Shown: positions 27,200-38,020, counted from the stretch's first letter. The stretch is 64,000 nt of DNA from SZUA-100 sp965248135 (GCA_965248135.1 CBDFIN010000012.1:1-64000), one strand, 5' to 3'. Notes: generated from the sequence alone by a model not told the origin. Made by a program: numbers and translations.

Positions 27200-27829
27200 G
27201 ACCCGGAGACATGGGTAACAGCCTTGTGGCGAACGGGTTGTCTATTGTTTGCAGTGTTCTTTGCTCCAGGTCAATATATCCCAGATCATAATGCATGAAG
27301 CTTATTAGCCATATTCCATCGTCCACCTCCTTTATTCCCAGCCTTTGACCTGCCAGGACGGTTGATATGTTGATTTTCTTTCTGTGCATGCAGATGCGCC
27401 CGCATGCGGTAACAAGGATGTCACGATCGTGAAAGGGATATTCCACTTCAGGCAGGCCCTGATATGACCTGTTTGAAGGCGCATAGACCTCATCGGGGAT
27501 TTTCATACCGAGCGCCTCGTGTGGTCGTTCTGTATTGAATTCATGGACGAATTCATCAAACCGGGCTTGCTGTTGCAGCGCGTTCATTCCCGGTGGCCTG
27601 GTGGTTTCCCTCTTCAGTGTGAGATGCATGCGTTCATGACGGCCGTTCTGCTGGGGGTTGCCTGGCTTGATGCGTTCGATGCTGATACCGAGCCTTAGCC
27701 ACCACACGGAAAGCTTCGACAGATTGAACAACCCGTTGGGAGAAGCAAGGGGCAAACCGTTGTCGTAACGAATGGCATCGGGCAGGCCGTATTCCTCAAA
27801 CAGCCGCTGGAAGGCGGTGAACCCATTGA
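27200..27829 (-). pseudogene. IS481-family transposase, C-terminal part
   Basis: The minus strand from 27829 reads NGFTAFQRLFEEYGLPDAIR, DNGLPLASPNGLFNLSKLS, RLGISIERIKPGNPQQNGRH (catalytic region), RPHEALGMK and a C-terminal LVTACGRICMHRKKINISTV. IS630 copy 3 cuts off the N-terminus at 27830, and the missing half is not found beyond it. The frame runs on through the antisense of tRNA-Ser, which is not part of the protein. Confidence 0.85.
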
Positions 27830-28994
27830 TACCAATGGCATGATTTTCTGACTCGTATGGGATTCCCAAATCACTGATGTTCTGATTCAATGGGTGGCGA
27901 AGGAGATTTGCCATGCCATCAACAGGACTTGTACTTCGAAGAGATTTTGATGCCCCCACGCTTCGCCAATTTTCCCGACGATGCAGTGACACAAGACAGG
28001 TACGCCGTCTTCTGGCGCTTGCAGCCATTTACGATGGCATGAGCCGGACAGATGCTGCCAGGGTTGGCGGGATGGATCGTCAAACGCTGCGCGACTGGGT
28101 CTTGAGATTCAACGCAGAAGGTCCAGATGGCCTGACCAATCGTCAGGGGGCGGGACGGCCACGCCTTTTGAGCGATGAACAAATGAATGAGCTGTCCGAG
28201 ATCGTCAATGCTGGCCCTGATCCGGCGGTGGACGGGGTTGTGCGCTGGCGGCGGATTGATTTAAAGCGGGTGATTGAAGAGCGCTTTGGTGCCGTCTACG
28301 CCGAACGCTCGATATCCGAACTCCTTGCCGTCCTTGGCTTTTCCCGCATGAGCACCCGCCCGCAGCATCCAAAGCAGGATGAGCGTGTGATTGAGGCTTT
28401 CAAAAAAACTTCGCCAACACGCTTGCAGCTCACATAGCCGATCTGCCGGAAGACACTCCCGTTGAGATTTGGTGGCAGGATGAAGCCCGGCTGGGCCAGA
28501 AGAACGGGCAAACACGCATCTGGGCGAAGAAAGGCACCCGCCCCCGAATGCCCGCTGATCAGCGATACAAGAATGCATATCTGTTCGGTGCCATATGCCC
28601 GGCCCATGGCAAAGGAGCCGCCCTGATGTTGCCGTGGGCCAACACTGAGACAATGCAAATGCATCTTGACGAAATCAGCAAATATGTAGCGCGAAAATCC
28701 CACGCTGTCATTCTCATGGATCGGGCAGGCTGGCATACAACAGGCAATCTCGATGTACCGAAAAACATCACCATCATCCTGCTGCCAGCGCGTTCGCCAG
28801 AACTCAACCCGGTAGAAAACATCTGGCAATATCTACGCCAGAACTGGCTCTCCAACCGTATCTTTGAGGACTATAATGCTATCATTGATGCAGGATGCGA
28901 TGCCTGGAACAAACTCCTGGCACAACCCGAAACTATCAAATCAATCGGAATGCGAGATTGGGCTCATGCAGGTCAGTAATAATTGCCGTTGGTA
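27830..28994 (+). mobile_element. IS630-family element, copy 3
   Basis: 1165 bp, same ends as copies 1 and 2, inserted in the IS481 gene. Only a few base differences from copy 1 are visible (for example TRTDAA against SRADAA in the HTH). Confidence 0.9.
27913..28979 (+). CDS. IS630 transposase (copy 3), -1 frameshift at A7
   Basis: Frame 1 27913-28437 and frame 2 to 28979 join at A7 (28402-28408). DDE motifs WWQDEARLG, ILMDRAGWHTTGN and SPELNPVENIWQYL are intact. Copies 1 and 3 could therefore still make transposase; copy 2 cannot. Confidence 0.87.
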
Positions 28995-29248
28995 TTATCC
29001 GGTTTTAGAGGCCGGCAAAAAGAGGGCCCCAATGAACCGGACTTCATGGGAGCATGTAGGCAGGATTTGAAAATTTATTGATATGCTGCGGCGAATTGAT
29101 GCAAGACGGCTGCCGCAACGTGATGCAGCCGTGATAACGGGGATGCTGGAGCAGAAATACCGCCGCAACCGCAGGCGTTATGAAGACACCGGACCGAAGT
29201 CCGGCGGGATAAGTGTGTTTTTGTTAATATCTCGCATCGGGCAAACGA
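28995..29248. other. Short remnant region
   Basis: 254 bases. One possible small frame from 29082 (MLRRIDARRLPQRDAAVITG ... RNRRRYEDTGPKSGG) is basic and could be a relic of a replication or recombination gene. It lacks support as a real gene. Confidence 0.3.
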
Positions 29249-30109
29249 TCAATTGAACCCGCCCAAAAACGGGTCGTTCAATGTCAGTGTGTGGAAAAAG
29301 CCCACGCACTTGCCAATCAGCATTGAATTGAACTCTTCAATATCCATGGTTTCAATGGTTCCGCCGCGCTTCGTGTAAAAACTGATATCCTCGACGGTGC
29401 CGAACAGGTGTTTGCCGGATTTTACGTTCACGGGGATAAATTGTCCCCTTCGCACCAGAACGAACACACCATCCTCTGACGGGGAAGTGTGCGCCGGATC
29501 GACCAGCAACCGGTCGCTCTTGGGGAATATGCCGTCAAAACCAGAGCGAAGAGCGATTAGAAACCGCTCTGCAACCTCCATGCGGCCCAGACACAGGAAG
29601 TCTTCCAGCACAAATTGATGCCGGTTATCACCGGGTACTTTTAACAGCCGTTTTGAACCGGACTTCTCCTCCGGCCACATACTCGACACTTCGCAGACAT
29701 AACCATCACTGTGCGCGAAGGGTTTGATGTCAAAAACAATGTCTCCTGATTTGCTTCCTGGAATATAGGCAGAGGGCGTCCGAAAAACGTCATATTCCGC
29801 CAGCAGGGGGTTTCGCGACACCACACGCTGACTCGTTGCCTGGGCCATTATAGCCTGCTGATTTGGCCCCTTGTCATTATCCTTCTTGCCGGCTTTGTTC
29901 AGCATCCAATCGACATTTACGCCAAAGTGCGCTGCATACACCTTCGCGAAATCGTCCTTGATCACCCGCGTGGCGTTCTCATGGGCACTGTAAGTCGGCA
30001 CAGCAATATTAAGCGCTCGCGCTGCTGTCGTTGCGCTTGAATAAAACTCTTTGCGGAGGTTGCGCAGTCGTGCAGCCTGTTGTCTAATTTTTTCTCGATC
30101 TGCACTCAT
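29249..30109 (-). CDS. CI/LexA-like repressor with S24 peptidase domain
   Basis: 286 residues from ATG 30109. N-terminal HTH-like region (REKIRQQAARLRNLRKEFYS ... AARALNIAVPTYSAHENATR) and a C-terminal S24 fold (SDRLLVDPAHTSPSEDGVFV, PVNVKSGKHLFGTVEDI). Such repressors control phage- or ICE-type genes and may self-cleave on DNA damage; a clear catalytic Ser/Lys pair is not obvious to me. It diverges from the 528-aa gene at 30271 and may control that island. Confidence 0.75.
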   Translation of the reverse strand: MSADREKIRQQAARLRNLRKEFYSSATTAARALNIAVPTYSAHENATRVIKDDFAKVYAAHFGVNVDWMLNKAGKKDNDKGPNQQAIMAQATSQRVVSRNPLLAEYDVFRTPSAYIPGSKSGDIVFDIKPFAHSDGYVCEVSSMWPEEKSGSKRLLKVPGDNRHQFVLEDFLCLGRMEVAERFLIALRSGFDGIFPKSDRLLVDPAHTSPSEDGVFVLVRRGQFIPVNVKSGKHLFGTVEDISFYTKRGGTIETMDIEEFNSMLIGKCVGFFHTLTLNDPFLGGFN

Positions 30110-30135
30110 CGCCAATTCGCATTGATTCGGATTTC

Positions 30136-30156
30136 TACAGCATTATACGTATGTAG
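30136..30156. promoter_or_regulatory. Dyad near repressor start, candidate operator
   Basis: CTACA (30136-30140) and TGTAG (30152-30156) flank the overlapping palindrome ATACGTAT (30145-30152). Position just upstream of the repressor gene, in the intergenic region facing 30271, suits an autoregulatory operator. Confidence 0.35.
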
Positions 30157-30270
30157 GCTGGTTTTTCAAGACGGCTGATACCGACCGGTCAGCCCGACCC
30201 TATTCAAATTGAAACAGCATAATTTTGCGATCTTAGGGGTATATTAACCATAATTTCCGAAAAATTCCGA

Positions 30271-31857
30271 ATGCTGCATACCATAGCGTCGAAATTCATT
30301 ATACGCCCGCAAACGGCAGAAGCTGCCGACAAAGATACAACCCTGAATCCGGTTGAAATTCTGGACCACGGCCATATATTGGACACCGCTGGCGGCAAGC
30401 CCTGTCTGCAATATACCGGTGGAATCATCCGCTCGACACCGGCATTTCCAAAAGAGGCGTTCGCTTTTGCACTTCCCTCGCGGCTTGCGGGCCATTATTG
30501 CGACATTGCCCAGTCCATTGAGGGCGCTTCAGCGGCCAGGAGAGCATGGATGCTGCAACCGGTCCTAGTCAAAACCGACGCGGATATTTACAGTGCAGCA
30601 GGTCAGGTATTCACATCAATTCTTAGCAGAACCAGTGCAAACGGCCGGATTTCGGTCCACACCCGTGCACTGTACTTCCCTGCGGAATTCTGGAAGCATC
30701 AGACTTCTCTTTGTCTGGCATCAATTTGCGCCTTCGGCACTGCTCAACCGATAACGAAGTCGACCTATTTTGGAACCAGGATTGCCTATCCGAAATGTGG
30801 ACAGCCATCAGCAAATTTCATAGCGGGAGAAGACGTTTGCCCTGGTCAACGGGCCGGCGCACTTGCACAATCAATGACATTGCCGGAGTCAACCCACCTG
30901 GATAGCTCGTTTGCCGAAAACAGCGATGAATTCCGCAATATCCTGTTCGAGGCAATTTTGAAGCTGCCGTCGCGGGCCAGGCACGGCGTCAGCGCCAGCG
31001 CCGGCCTCATTCGAAATTACCAAGGTTTTCAGGTGAACTGGCGCCACACCCGGCACCGTAGATGGACACCGAGTGAAGGCACGGCAAGTGATAGCCGCAA
31101 AACAGATGGGGAAAACCTGCGGAATTGCCGGCCGGCAGCCAGCGGAACAAATCCAAAACCGGTTCCGACATGCCAATTATCATCAAACAGTAAGGTTGCG
31201 TCCTATCGGAAACTGAATTCAAGGAATGAAATCATCGCCGCAATGCACAATCTGTACAGCTTGAACACAATGGCCGTCCCATCCAACGAGGTGGATGAAG
31301 GGTGGCCCGCCGCACGACCCGCCAGTTCAGCCGTATCTGAACTGATCTCGTCCCTCAGGGCCGGCCCGTTCGCCAATCCCGATCTCGTTGAGGGAATCCT
31401 CTACGATCAACAGGCCTGCGTGGATATCCAAGCGGCCATCGCAAACGGCGACCGGGCACTGGAAGATGCAATCTGGCGCATGGTCTGTGTCGGATCTCAC
31501 GGCTTTAAGCTTCCATTCCCGTGCGAATTGGCGGAACAACTCCTGCTCCCGGCGATTTTTGCCCGTGTTTCGAGGCGCCACGCACAGCGTTTGCGAAATG
31601 AACTTGAGTGGCAGACTTTGGTTGCCCTTTGTATGGCCGGTCAGCGGAACCAGCAGGAGCTACAGGTTATCTGCAGCATAGCAGTGAGTATTATGGAAAA
31701 ACAGCATTCCCATCTCTTGGTTGGTCTGGTTCACAGACTTTCGCAAAAGAAATTACCGGACCATGAATCTGCCATCTCGAATTTGTTGATAGTATCGATT
31801 CTGACGGAACAATTGAACGCTGGGAACAGCCAAAAAGACCAAATAGCCACAGGATAG
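30271..31857 (+). CDS. Unrecognised 528-aa protein at the head of the Hsp70-like operon
   Basis: No signal or membrane segment. The C-terminal 200 residues are clearly helical and protein-like (NEIIAAMHNLYSLNTMAVPS, NGDRALEDAIWRMVCVGSHG, ISNLLIVSILTEQL). The middle (about residues 140-300) is less convincing, and another frame at 30711-30905 also reads well, so compensating frameshifts are possible. It is followed by the Hsp70-like gene on the same strand. The final domain resembles helical-repeat scaffolds. No function assigned. Confidence 0.5.
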   Translation: MLHTIASKFIIRPQTAEAADKDTTLNPVEILDHGHILDTAGGKPCLQYTGGIIRSTPAFPKEAFAFALPSRLAGHYCDIAQSIEGASAARRAWMLQPVLVKTDADIYSAAGQVFTSILSRTSANGRISVHTRALYFPAEFWKHQTSLCLASICAFGTAQPITKSTYFGTRIAYPKCGQPSANFIAGEDVCPGQRAGALAQSMTLPESTHLDSSFAENSDEFRNILFEAILKLPSRARHGVSASAGLIRNYQGFQVNWRHTRHRRWTPSEGTASDSRKTDGENLRNCRPAASGTNPKPVPTCQLSSNSKVASYRKLNSRNEIIAAMHNLYSLNTMAVPSNEVDEGWPAARPASSAVSELISSLRAGPFANPDLVEGILYDQQACVDIQAAIANGDRALEDAIWRMVCVGSHGFKLPFPCELAEQLLLPAIFARVSRRHAQRLRNELEWQTLVALCMAGQRNQQELQVICSIAVSIMEKQHSHLLVGLVHRLSQKKLPDHESAISNLLIVSILTEQLNAGNSQKDQIATG

Positions 31858-32004
31858 TTCTTATTTTGTTCCTTTCAACGGCTAAAACTTCTAAAAAAAA
31901 CCGTATTAGTTGCATTATTTGCGATTTTGTCACGATTTCTCTTTCTTGTCCGGTTGTTTCTCGGTAACAATTCTACTTACGGATGTTTTGATTATTGGAT
32001 TAAA

Positions 32005-35000
32005 ATGGGCTGGTCTGACTTTACGGTAGTCTGGGGTGATTTGCCTTCAGATGTAGATAAGGTGATTGTTTATTCGGAGCACTCCGGATCGAAAGTAGTG
32101 CTTGTATCGAATGAGCCGCTCTCTTCACCTTATCTGGATCAGGCAAACTTGGCCGCAAGCTCCAGTTCGCATCATGCGATTGAACGCGGAACTGAACCCA
32201 GTTTTTTTGTTTACCTTTCTCCTGGGCTGACGAAAGACTGGGATAACGGGCGGGAGATCACGACCAAAATCCAGCTCTGGCGAGGGCTCATCAAACTGCC
32301 TGGCCCCGATGATTTTGAGTATTTCGCCCGGTTCCTGCGGCCGCAACGGCAGGCCGCCGCACAGCCGGATCAGTCGGCTAGCGCATCAACAGCAACAGCC
32401 ACCGATACAAAACCGGAAATAGTTGATGAGCCGGTGGACTTGCGGCCAGTGGGCCGGTTGGCAAAATTGGATATATCGAATGGCGCTCTTGTCTACCGGT
32501 TCACAAGTTTTAACCCTGGTTCCGAAGAAATATTGAAACTAAAACGAGATTTCGAATACCGCCCTCGGATACTTGAGCTCGCCCGGGTTCGCTTGGAGGA
32601 AGAGAGGGAAAGTCGGATTTCCTACTATGTGGAGGTTCGGCTTCAGGCGAATGACGGAATTGATAGTCACCATATTACAGAAATCGAAAACGCTGTTAGC
32701 AGCTTGCAGGGCGATATGAAAAAATGCGTTGGTATCGGTACCTGCAGCAGATATGGTGACATTTACCCGACGGAACTGGATGACAGAGCGGGCGAACCTT
32801 CAAATGATTTGCCTGCCGTAAATACCCAAATCCTGTACGTGGACAGTCAAAACAACGGGCTGGATGGATCGCAGGAGGCCGTCATTTTCTTCGACCTGTT
32901 GAATATAGACTATGAACTCGAACGTCTGTTTATTGTCAACGCCAGGAAATTCGATCTGCACTTTACTGTAGGTGTGTATGAAATTGATAATGCCGGTAAC
33001 CCGACAGACCGAAGAGCCGAGAATGCCGTTTCGCTCAGTTTTACTGTTTCAATGACCGAGACGGAGGGGAAATTGTTCTACCTCGACATACCGGGCATCG
33101 GCGTAAAACTGCGGAAGTACGAGGATGCCGAAGGCAAAAAGTCGGATCAAAAAAGCCACCAATGGCTAGAGTCGACCCTCACTCACGATTCTCAAACTGG
33201 GAATTGGGAACTGTTACGTAAGGGATCTTATAACTGGCTGGAACCAGACAACGGTACACATACCGCTGATGCGCTGATGTGTCTCGATTTCGGAACTTCG
33301 CTCTCAAGTCTATCACATCTGTCGTTCCAGAAGGGTTTTTCAAAACCACAACATACGCTAGTTGATCTTGGCGACACACATGCCGCCCCCTTCGCCGGCA
33401 TGACGGCAGGCGTGAGGCTGTGTGACAGTAAAACTAGTCCCGTTGAGAAGAAGGATACGGCGGCATCGGACCGCAAAAAGCTGGTGATTGAATTCAAGCA
33501 AACTCCCGCCGATAAACGGGGAATATCAAAGCCCCTATTTCCCGGGGGTAAACAACAGGAATTCCTGGACCCTAAGAATGAAATTTGCACTCCGGACCAT
33601 GAACCCATATATTTTAAGGACGATGATGGTTATCAGAAAGCTATGTTCCGGACTGAACTTGGTGCCGTTTCGGATTGCAGGCCGGATATTAAGCGCGAAG
33701 ATTTCTTCCGGGATGCCCTGAAGGTTCTGCTTTTTCCTTCTGTTTATTCCGATGCAAAGAAACTGATTACCGGCATATCTGCCGAACAAACCATCCTTTT
33801 GATGGTTTCCATGCCGGAGGCGCCACCCGTCCATGTCGAAGAGCGCTACCGTTTGGCCGCAGAAACCTTTCTAAGTACGCTTGCATACGAACACCTGACT
33901 GTGCGCACCATCTCGGAAGCCAAGGCAACCGCCCAGCTCATCCTGGCGCACAAGAGTAAACATGACTTACTTGCCGAAAGAGCACGTCATGACCGTTCAC
34001 GCATCAGCGTATTTGATTTTGGCGCCGGTACACTGGACATAGCGGTGATCGACTTTGACTCCGGTTGTATGATTGATGACAAAGAAGACTACGAAAGTGA
34101 AATACTCGTCGCGCCGGTTACTAGGGTCAGCCAGTCAATCAGAATGGCCGGTCACGAGCTTGACGAAGCTATTTTGAAAGACATTGAAGCGGCGCTGGAT
34201 AAATTATACAAGTTCTGTAGTTATGATCGCAGAGCTTATCTCGATCCACGGGGATTTCTGCCTTTTGGCAAAGGCAAACTGAAGGTGATCCGGGCCTACA
34301 AGGAAAATACTGATTTCGCTAAAGACGAAGGGCTTGAGCTATTTCCTCCCGCTGGCATCGGTGATACGCCTGCGTGTGATCTTGAAGAGATCGCCACCGT
34401 TTCTCTGAAAGACGGCACTGTGCGTTATTTCGCATCCACGACAGACATGGCTGTCTGGCGTGTGTCGATCGAATGGGCTTGTATGAAAAACCTGGATGCC
34501 TATCTGCGCTATATTGGTGACGTTGTCATCGCCGGTGCTTGGTATGCGGGTAACCAAACTGCCAATATCGATCACCATCTGGCCGTTGTTGCCGGCCGCG
34601 GCAGTATTTTTCCTCCCCTGCTTAAAACCATCAAAAACAAACTTCACGAACTGGCCGGGGAAAAGGATATCCGGATCATGGACTACCTGGATATCTACGA
34701 AGAACTACGGCAAAATTCCAGCCTGGAGACCCTGATGGGTCAATGCGGTAACGCCGTACAATTCGCCAAATCAGCAGTATCGGCAGGCGCTCTACTTTCG
34801 CAAATGGAACATTACAGGAATAACCAGTTTGTCGTGCCTCTGCAGCAGGAAAATTCCTGCACTTTCCTCGATGGCCACAACTTCGCCGTGATAGACGGTG
34901 ATATAAATGGCGACAATGTGACTTTCGACATAGTCCGCAATATCCATTTGATCAGCAAGGAAGGTGGCGACAATATTACAGTAGCCAACAAGACCATGTA

Positions 35001-35241
35001 TCTCGTCTGTGCGCCCGCCGGACTGGCCCTTGCCTGGAAAGAACTTGATGCCGCCGATAAGGCTTTTCTGCTCGATAACCTCAATGCGTCAATCAACAAG
35101 GTCCCACCGCAAAAATTTGATCTAAACGAGTCTGACCAGGTTCAATTCGAACTGGACCGGAACGGAGAAACTGTTCTGGCAAAAAATCAAGTTGGCGGAA
35201 TTGACTGCAGGCTTCCACTATGGCCCAGTAATACGTCCTAA
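32005..35241 (+). CDS. Large Hsp70/actin-fold ATPase-like protein
   Basis: 1078 residues from ATG 32005; a TTG at 31927 would add 26. Two actin-fold phosphate loops are visible: LMCLDFGTSLSSL (about residue 424) and VFDFGAGTLDIAVIDFD (about 667), plus an adenosine-type motif VVAGRGSIFPPLLK (about 861). The first 420 residues are an extra domain not found in DnaK. It recalls large Hsp70-like proteins such as SrfB of srfABC clusters, but I could not match the sequence. It may drive assembly of the envelope complex encoded nearby. Confidence 0.7.
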   Translation: MGWSDFTVVWGDLPSDVDKVIVYSEHSGSKVVLVSNEPLSSPYLDQANLAASSSSHHAIERGTEPSFFVYLSPGLTKDWDNGREITTKIQLWRGLIKLPGPDDFEYFARFLRPQRQAAAQPDQSASASTATATDTKPEIVDEPVDLRPVGRLAKLDISNGALVYRFTSFNPGSEEILKLKRDFEYRPRILELARVRLEEERESRISYYVEVRLQANDGIDSHHITEIENAVSSLQGDMKKCVGIGTCSRYGDIYPTELDDRAGEPSNDLPAVNTQILYVDSQNNGLDGSQEAVIFFDLLNIDYELERLFIVNARKFDLHFTVGVYEIDNAGNPTDRRAENAVSLSFTVSMTETEGKLFYLDIPGIGVKLRKYEDAEGKKSDQKSHQWLESTLTHDSQTGNWELLRKGSYNWLEPDNGTHTADALMCLDFGTSLSSLSHLSFQKGFSKPQHTLVDLGDTHAAPFAGMTAGVRLCDSKTSPVEKKDTAASDRKKLVIEFKQTPADKRGISKPLFPGGKQQEFLDPKNEICTPDHEPIYFKDDDGYQKAMFRTELGAVSDCRPDIKREDFFRDALKVLLFPSVYSDAKKLITGISAEQTILLMVSMPEAPPVHVEERYRLAAETFLSTLAYEHLTVRTISEAKATAQLILAHKSKHDLLAERARHDRSRISVFDFGAGTLDIAVIDFDSGCMIDDKEDYESEILVAPVTRVSQSIRMAGHELDEAILKDIEAALDKLYKFCSYDRRAYLDPRGFLPFGKGKLKVIRAYKENTDFAKDEGLELFPPAGIGDTPACDLEEIATVSLKDGTVRYFASTTDMAVWRVSIEWACMKNLDAYLRYIGDVVIAGAWYAGNQTANIDHHLAVVAGRGSIFPPLLKTIKNKLHELAGEKDIRIMDYLDIYEELRQNSSLETLMGQCGNAVQFAKSAVSAGALLSQMEHYRNNQFVVPLQQENSCTFLDGHNFAVIDGDINGDNVTFDIVRNIHLISKEGGDNITVANKTMYLVCAPAGLALAWKELDAADKAFLLDNLNASINKVPPQKFDLNESDQVQFELDRNGETVLAKNQVGGIDCRLPLWPSNTS

Positions 35242-35253
35242 TCACTCAAGCAG

Positions 35254-35961
35254 ATGAATACAATGAATGCAGCCGCAGACAGGTTATCCTACTATGCCTC
35301 CCTGGTGGCGGCGAGCGAAGGGCTGGTGCGTGAGGTCGATGCTGCGGCGATTGCACTGCTTCCAGGAGCTATTGAAAAGATCTCCCTGCTGAAACTCCTG
35401 TCACAATGTTCCACTGCCTTAAACGATCGCCGGGAGGATGAGGCCCTCCACTCAATCGCCATCACCATCTTGACTGAATTGTCGCGGGAATACGGTGATC
35501 CGGCCGATGACGGCCCGATAATAAACCCGATCGACCATCTGTTTCGCACCGAAGCCCTGCTGAGCGCTGCAAGCTGCATCGGGTCGAATAAAGGAGAGGC
35601 GGAGCATATTGTGCTGGCGGCTGCAGCCAATCTCCGGTGCCTGTTTTCACAATGCCGGATCGCAATTGCCCGTCCTAAATTTCTCATGCAGACCGATTCC
35701 TATATTGAAACGGGTATTCCGATCACTTTTTATGAAGTGCAGACTGGTGCGGGACAGCTCGACGAGAGCATTAAGGAACAACTGGCAGACATTGCCGGAC
35801 GCCAGTCTGTGAGCATGCCGGATGCGGATGAGGGAATTGTTGTCGACTGCCGTCGCATTGGAATGGCGGACGGTTTTGGATTTTATCGTACAATGGAGCT
35901 CGGTTACGTGCCCTTTGCCGCCTTCCGCGGACGGGTCGTAGTCAAGCCGCAGGTTATGTGA
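35254..35961 (+). CDS. Helical partner of the Hsp70-like protein
   Basis: 235 residues, 12 bases after the Hsp70-like gene. Mostly helical (LLSQCSTALNDRREDEALHS, ITILTELSREYGDPADDG), with a final beta-rich part (GLGFYRTMEL-like region near the end). Not recognised. A cochaperone or nucleotide-exchange role is possible by position only. Converges with the 683-aa gene seven bases away. Confidence 0.6.
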   Translation: MNTMNAAADRLSYYASLVAASEGLVREVDAAAIALLPGAIEKISLLKLLSQCSTALNDRREDEALHSIAITILTELSREYGDPADDGPIINPIDHLFRTEALLSAASCIGSNKGEAEHIVLAAAANLRCLFSQCRIAIARPKFLMQTDSYIETGIPITFYEVQTGAGQLDESIKEQLADIAGRQSVSMPDADEGIVVDCRRIGMADGFGFYRTMELGYVPFAAFRGRVVVKPQVM

Positions 35962-35968
35962 CCAATTC

Positions 35969-38020
35969 TCACTCTGTTTTGGTGAGTTTTTGAAGCTCGG
36001 TCACCAGATTAAGAAACTCACGAAACTGCCAGTTAGTTTTGCCGGGAAAATTGAACAATTGCCGTAAGGCGTAAGCGATCTGATTTCTGTCAACGTCACC
36101 GGGGATTTCCCGTGGGTAATTTTCAAGGATATCTGAAAAAACGCCACGCATGTGGCGAACAAGAAGTTGAAGCGATGCCGCATCGCAAAACTGCTGCAGC
36201 GGTGAGCGATCCTTCGACGTTTCAGACCAGCGATCAAACCGCTCCCCTCGCCGGGGCAGACAAAGTTCGGCCAACGCCTTGATCAATGGCTTGCCGGCCT
36301 TCTGCAAATTCGAAGAAAAATCCTGATAACCGTTGGATGATTCCTTGAACTCATTCAATATGAAATCATGGTAATCCTTGAATTCGCTGCGGATCAACCC
36401 GGGGCCAAGTGCAAACTGGGTGGTTATCCCGGCAATGCTAATATCAAGATGCTCTGAAACACTTTGATGCAACCCGCCAAAGATTTCCATGAAACTCTTG
36501 GAAAATTTTTGACTGGGTCTATCGATCTTTTCCAGCAGGTGACTTGCAACACCAATGGCGATACGATCAGGGGGAATTGCCGCTTCATTAAATGTCGTGT
36601 TGATGAACTGCTGGGCAAGCGGAGACACGTATCGATGTGCCAGGGAAACCACAGAAGACTGGCGCGCACTGCGCTCAGGCACCTCTCCCATCGACAGGGC
36701 CAACCCCCAAAATACTGGATTACCGTCAATGGCGCTGCGCAAACGGGACAGTTCCATATGCACCTGCCTTCTGACCACGCCCCGTGTTTCGACTTTTTTC
36801 CGCACTTCGCCGAGCGATTTACCGTTGAATTCTTCTAAAGCCCGGGACGGGTTGCTCGCTTCAGTGCCGGGTTCCTCGCCGGAGACGCCCAATTCAGAAA
36901 ACCAGTTACTGCGCGCATCTTCCAGCAGCGGGGCAGGCTGAAACTCGGCACGGGTCAACTTATAGGCCGTTGTTGCGAATTCCGGTTGAAAACGATCTTC
37001 GTCCGATACAACCAGATTTCTTTTGATGATCGCGGACAAAAGAAACCCCAGATCCGCCAGGTCGTTGTAGAGGGCGTGCCAAAGGAGGTTTTCCAGGACT
37101 TTCCTCGATTTTGCTTTGCTAACCATTTCAGCGACGGGAGCAGACAGTTCCCGGTAATTCTGGCAAACATCCAGAATAAGATCGGCAATGATATCAACAT
37201 CCGGGGCGGATTGAGTAATTGCATCAATACTGGTCGAAGGCCGCCAGACAAACCGCCTGTTCAGACGTGCGGAAAACAAGCCGGTTAAATCCGCAGACAG
37301 CCCTGTCGCATAGTCTTCGATTGCTTCGGTCAAGCCGCATTTGCGGACCTCGGCAAGCTGATGGTACCGCGCCAACAGTAAGAGCGGCTCAAGCTTCTGC
37401 CAGGCAGATTCTTCCTCTATTTCTCCAAACTTTCCGAGTTGCTGCAAGTGCGAGGAGGTTCCACCAATTTTCCCTTTCGGCGTTTCGCTGGCCGGCCGTG
37501 GCAGGTATCGATCTATCTCCCGACAATGACTGGCGAGATATTCTCCAATCGATGTCAATGCAAAAAGGCGTTCCTGGGAAACACGTTCAGAATTATCATC
37601 AGTATCTGCCTGTAGTCCTCCACTGAAGGGTCCATAACTATCTTGTCCAAAAAAACGTTGTCCGTCATAGGTAAACCAGAGCATCTGAACCGGTTTTTCA
37701 AAACCGGCCACGTGGGAGAGTCTGGAACGAAATTCGGTTATCCAGCTGGCTGGCATTGAATCATCTTCCTCAACGGGCTTGCCGGTAAACTTCATCCGGC
37801 ACCAAGCCGGTGCCACAATACAAAACGTATCGGCAATGTTCAGGCCATTGAAGACCGTTGCTTTGCGCCGAGCGGAATGTGGCGATGGCGACTCCATGTT
37901 GAACTCAAATGTAACGCCATTGTCTGATTCTATCGGGCTGATTTCCCGCACATCTGGAGCCAATTCCAATCTGGGCTGAAAAGTTGTACAGCGCATTGCG
38001 CCCTTCTGCGTTTGGATCAT
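35969..38020 (-). CDS. Unrecognised 683-aa helical protein
   Basis: ATG 38020 gives 683 residues; ATG 37996 (AGAAGG before it) would give 675. The N-terminal 120 residues are beta-rich (FEFNMESPSP, VQMLWFTYDGQRFFGQDSYG); the rest is helical (ENLLWHALYNDLADLGFLLS). No signal or clear membrane segment. Overlaps the end of the upstream gene by 116 bases in another frame, so they are likely co-transcribed. Function unknown, part of the Hsp70/SEDS island. Confidence 0.65.
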   Translation of the reverse strand: MIQTQKGAMRCTTFQPRLELAPDVREISPIESDNGVTFEFNMESPSPHSARRKATVFNGLNIADTFCIVAPAWCRMKFTGKPVEEDDSMPASWITEFRSRLSHVAGFEKPVQMLWFTYDGQRFFGQDSYGPFSGGLQADTDDNSERVSQERLFALTSIGEYLASHCREIDRYLPRPASETPKGKIGGTSSHLQQLGKFGEIEEESAWQKLEPLLLLARYHQLAEVRKCGLTEAIEDYATGLSADLTGLFSARLNRRFVWRPSTSIDAITQSAPDVDIIADLILDVCQNYRELSAPVAEMVSKAKSRKVLENLLWHALYNDLADLGFLLSAIIKRNLVVSDEDRFQPEFATTAYKLTRAEFQPAPLLEDARSNWFSELGVSGEEPGTEASNPSRALEEFNGKSLGEVRKKVETRGVVRRQVHMELSRLRSAIDGNPVFWGLALSMGEVPERSARQSSVVSLAHRYVSPLAQQFINTTFNEAAIPPDRIAIGVASHLLEKIDRPSQKFSKSFMEIFGGLHQSVSEHLDISIAGITTQFALGPGLIRSEFKDYHDFILNEFKESSNGYQDFSSNLQKAGKPLIKALAELCLPRRGERFDRWSETSKDRSPLQQFCDAASLQLLVRHMRGVFSDILENYPREIPGDVDRNQIAYALRQLFNFPGKTNWQFREFLNLVTELQKLTKTE

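Noticed and set aside
27069..28028. 319-aa minus-strand ORF spanning IS630, IS481 and tRNA-Ser
   Set aside because: It is an accidental fusion: its start lies in the antisense of IS630 copy 3, its middle is the IS481 remnant and its end is the antisense of the tRNA.
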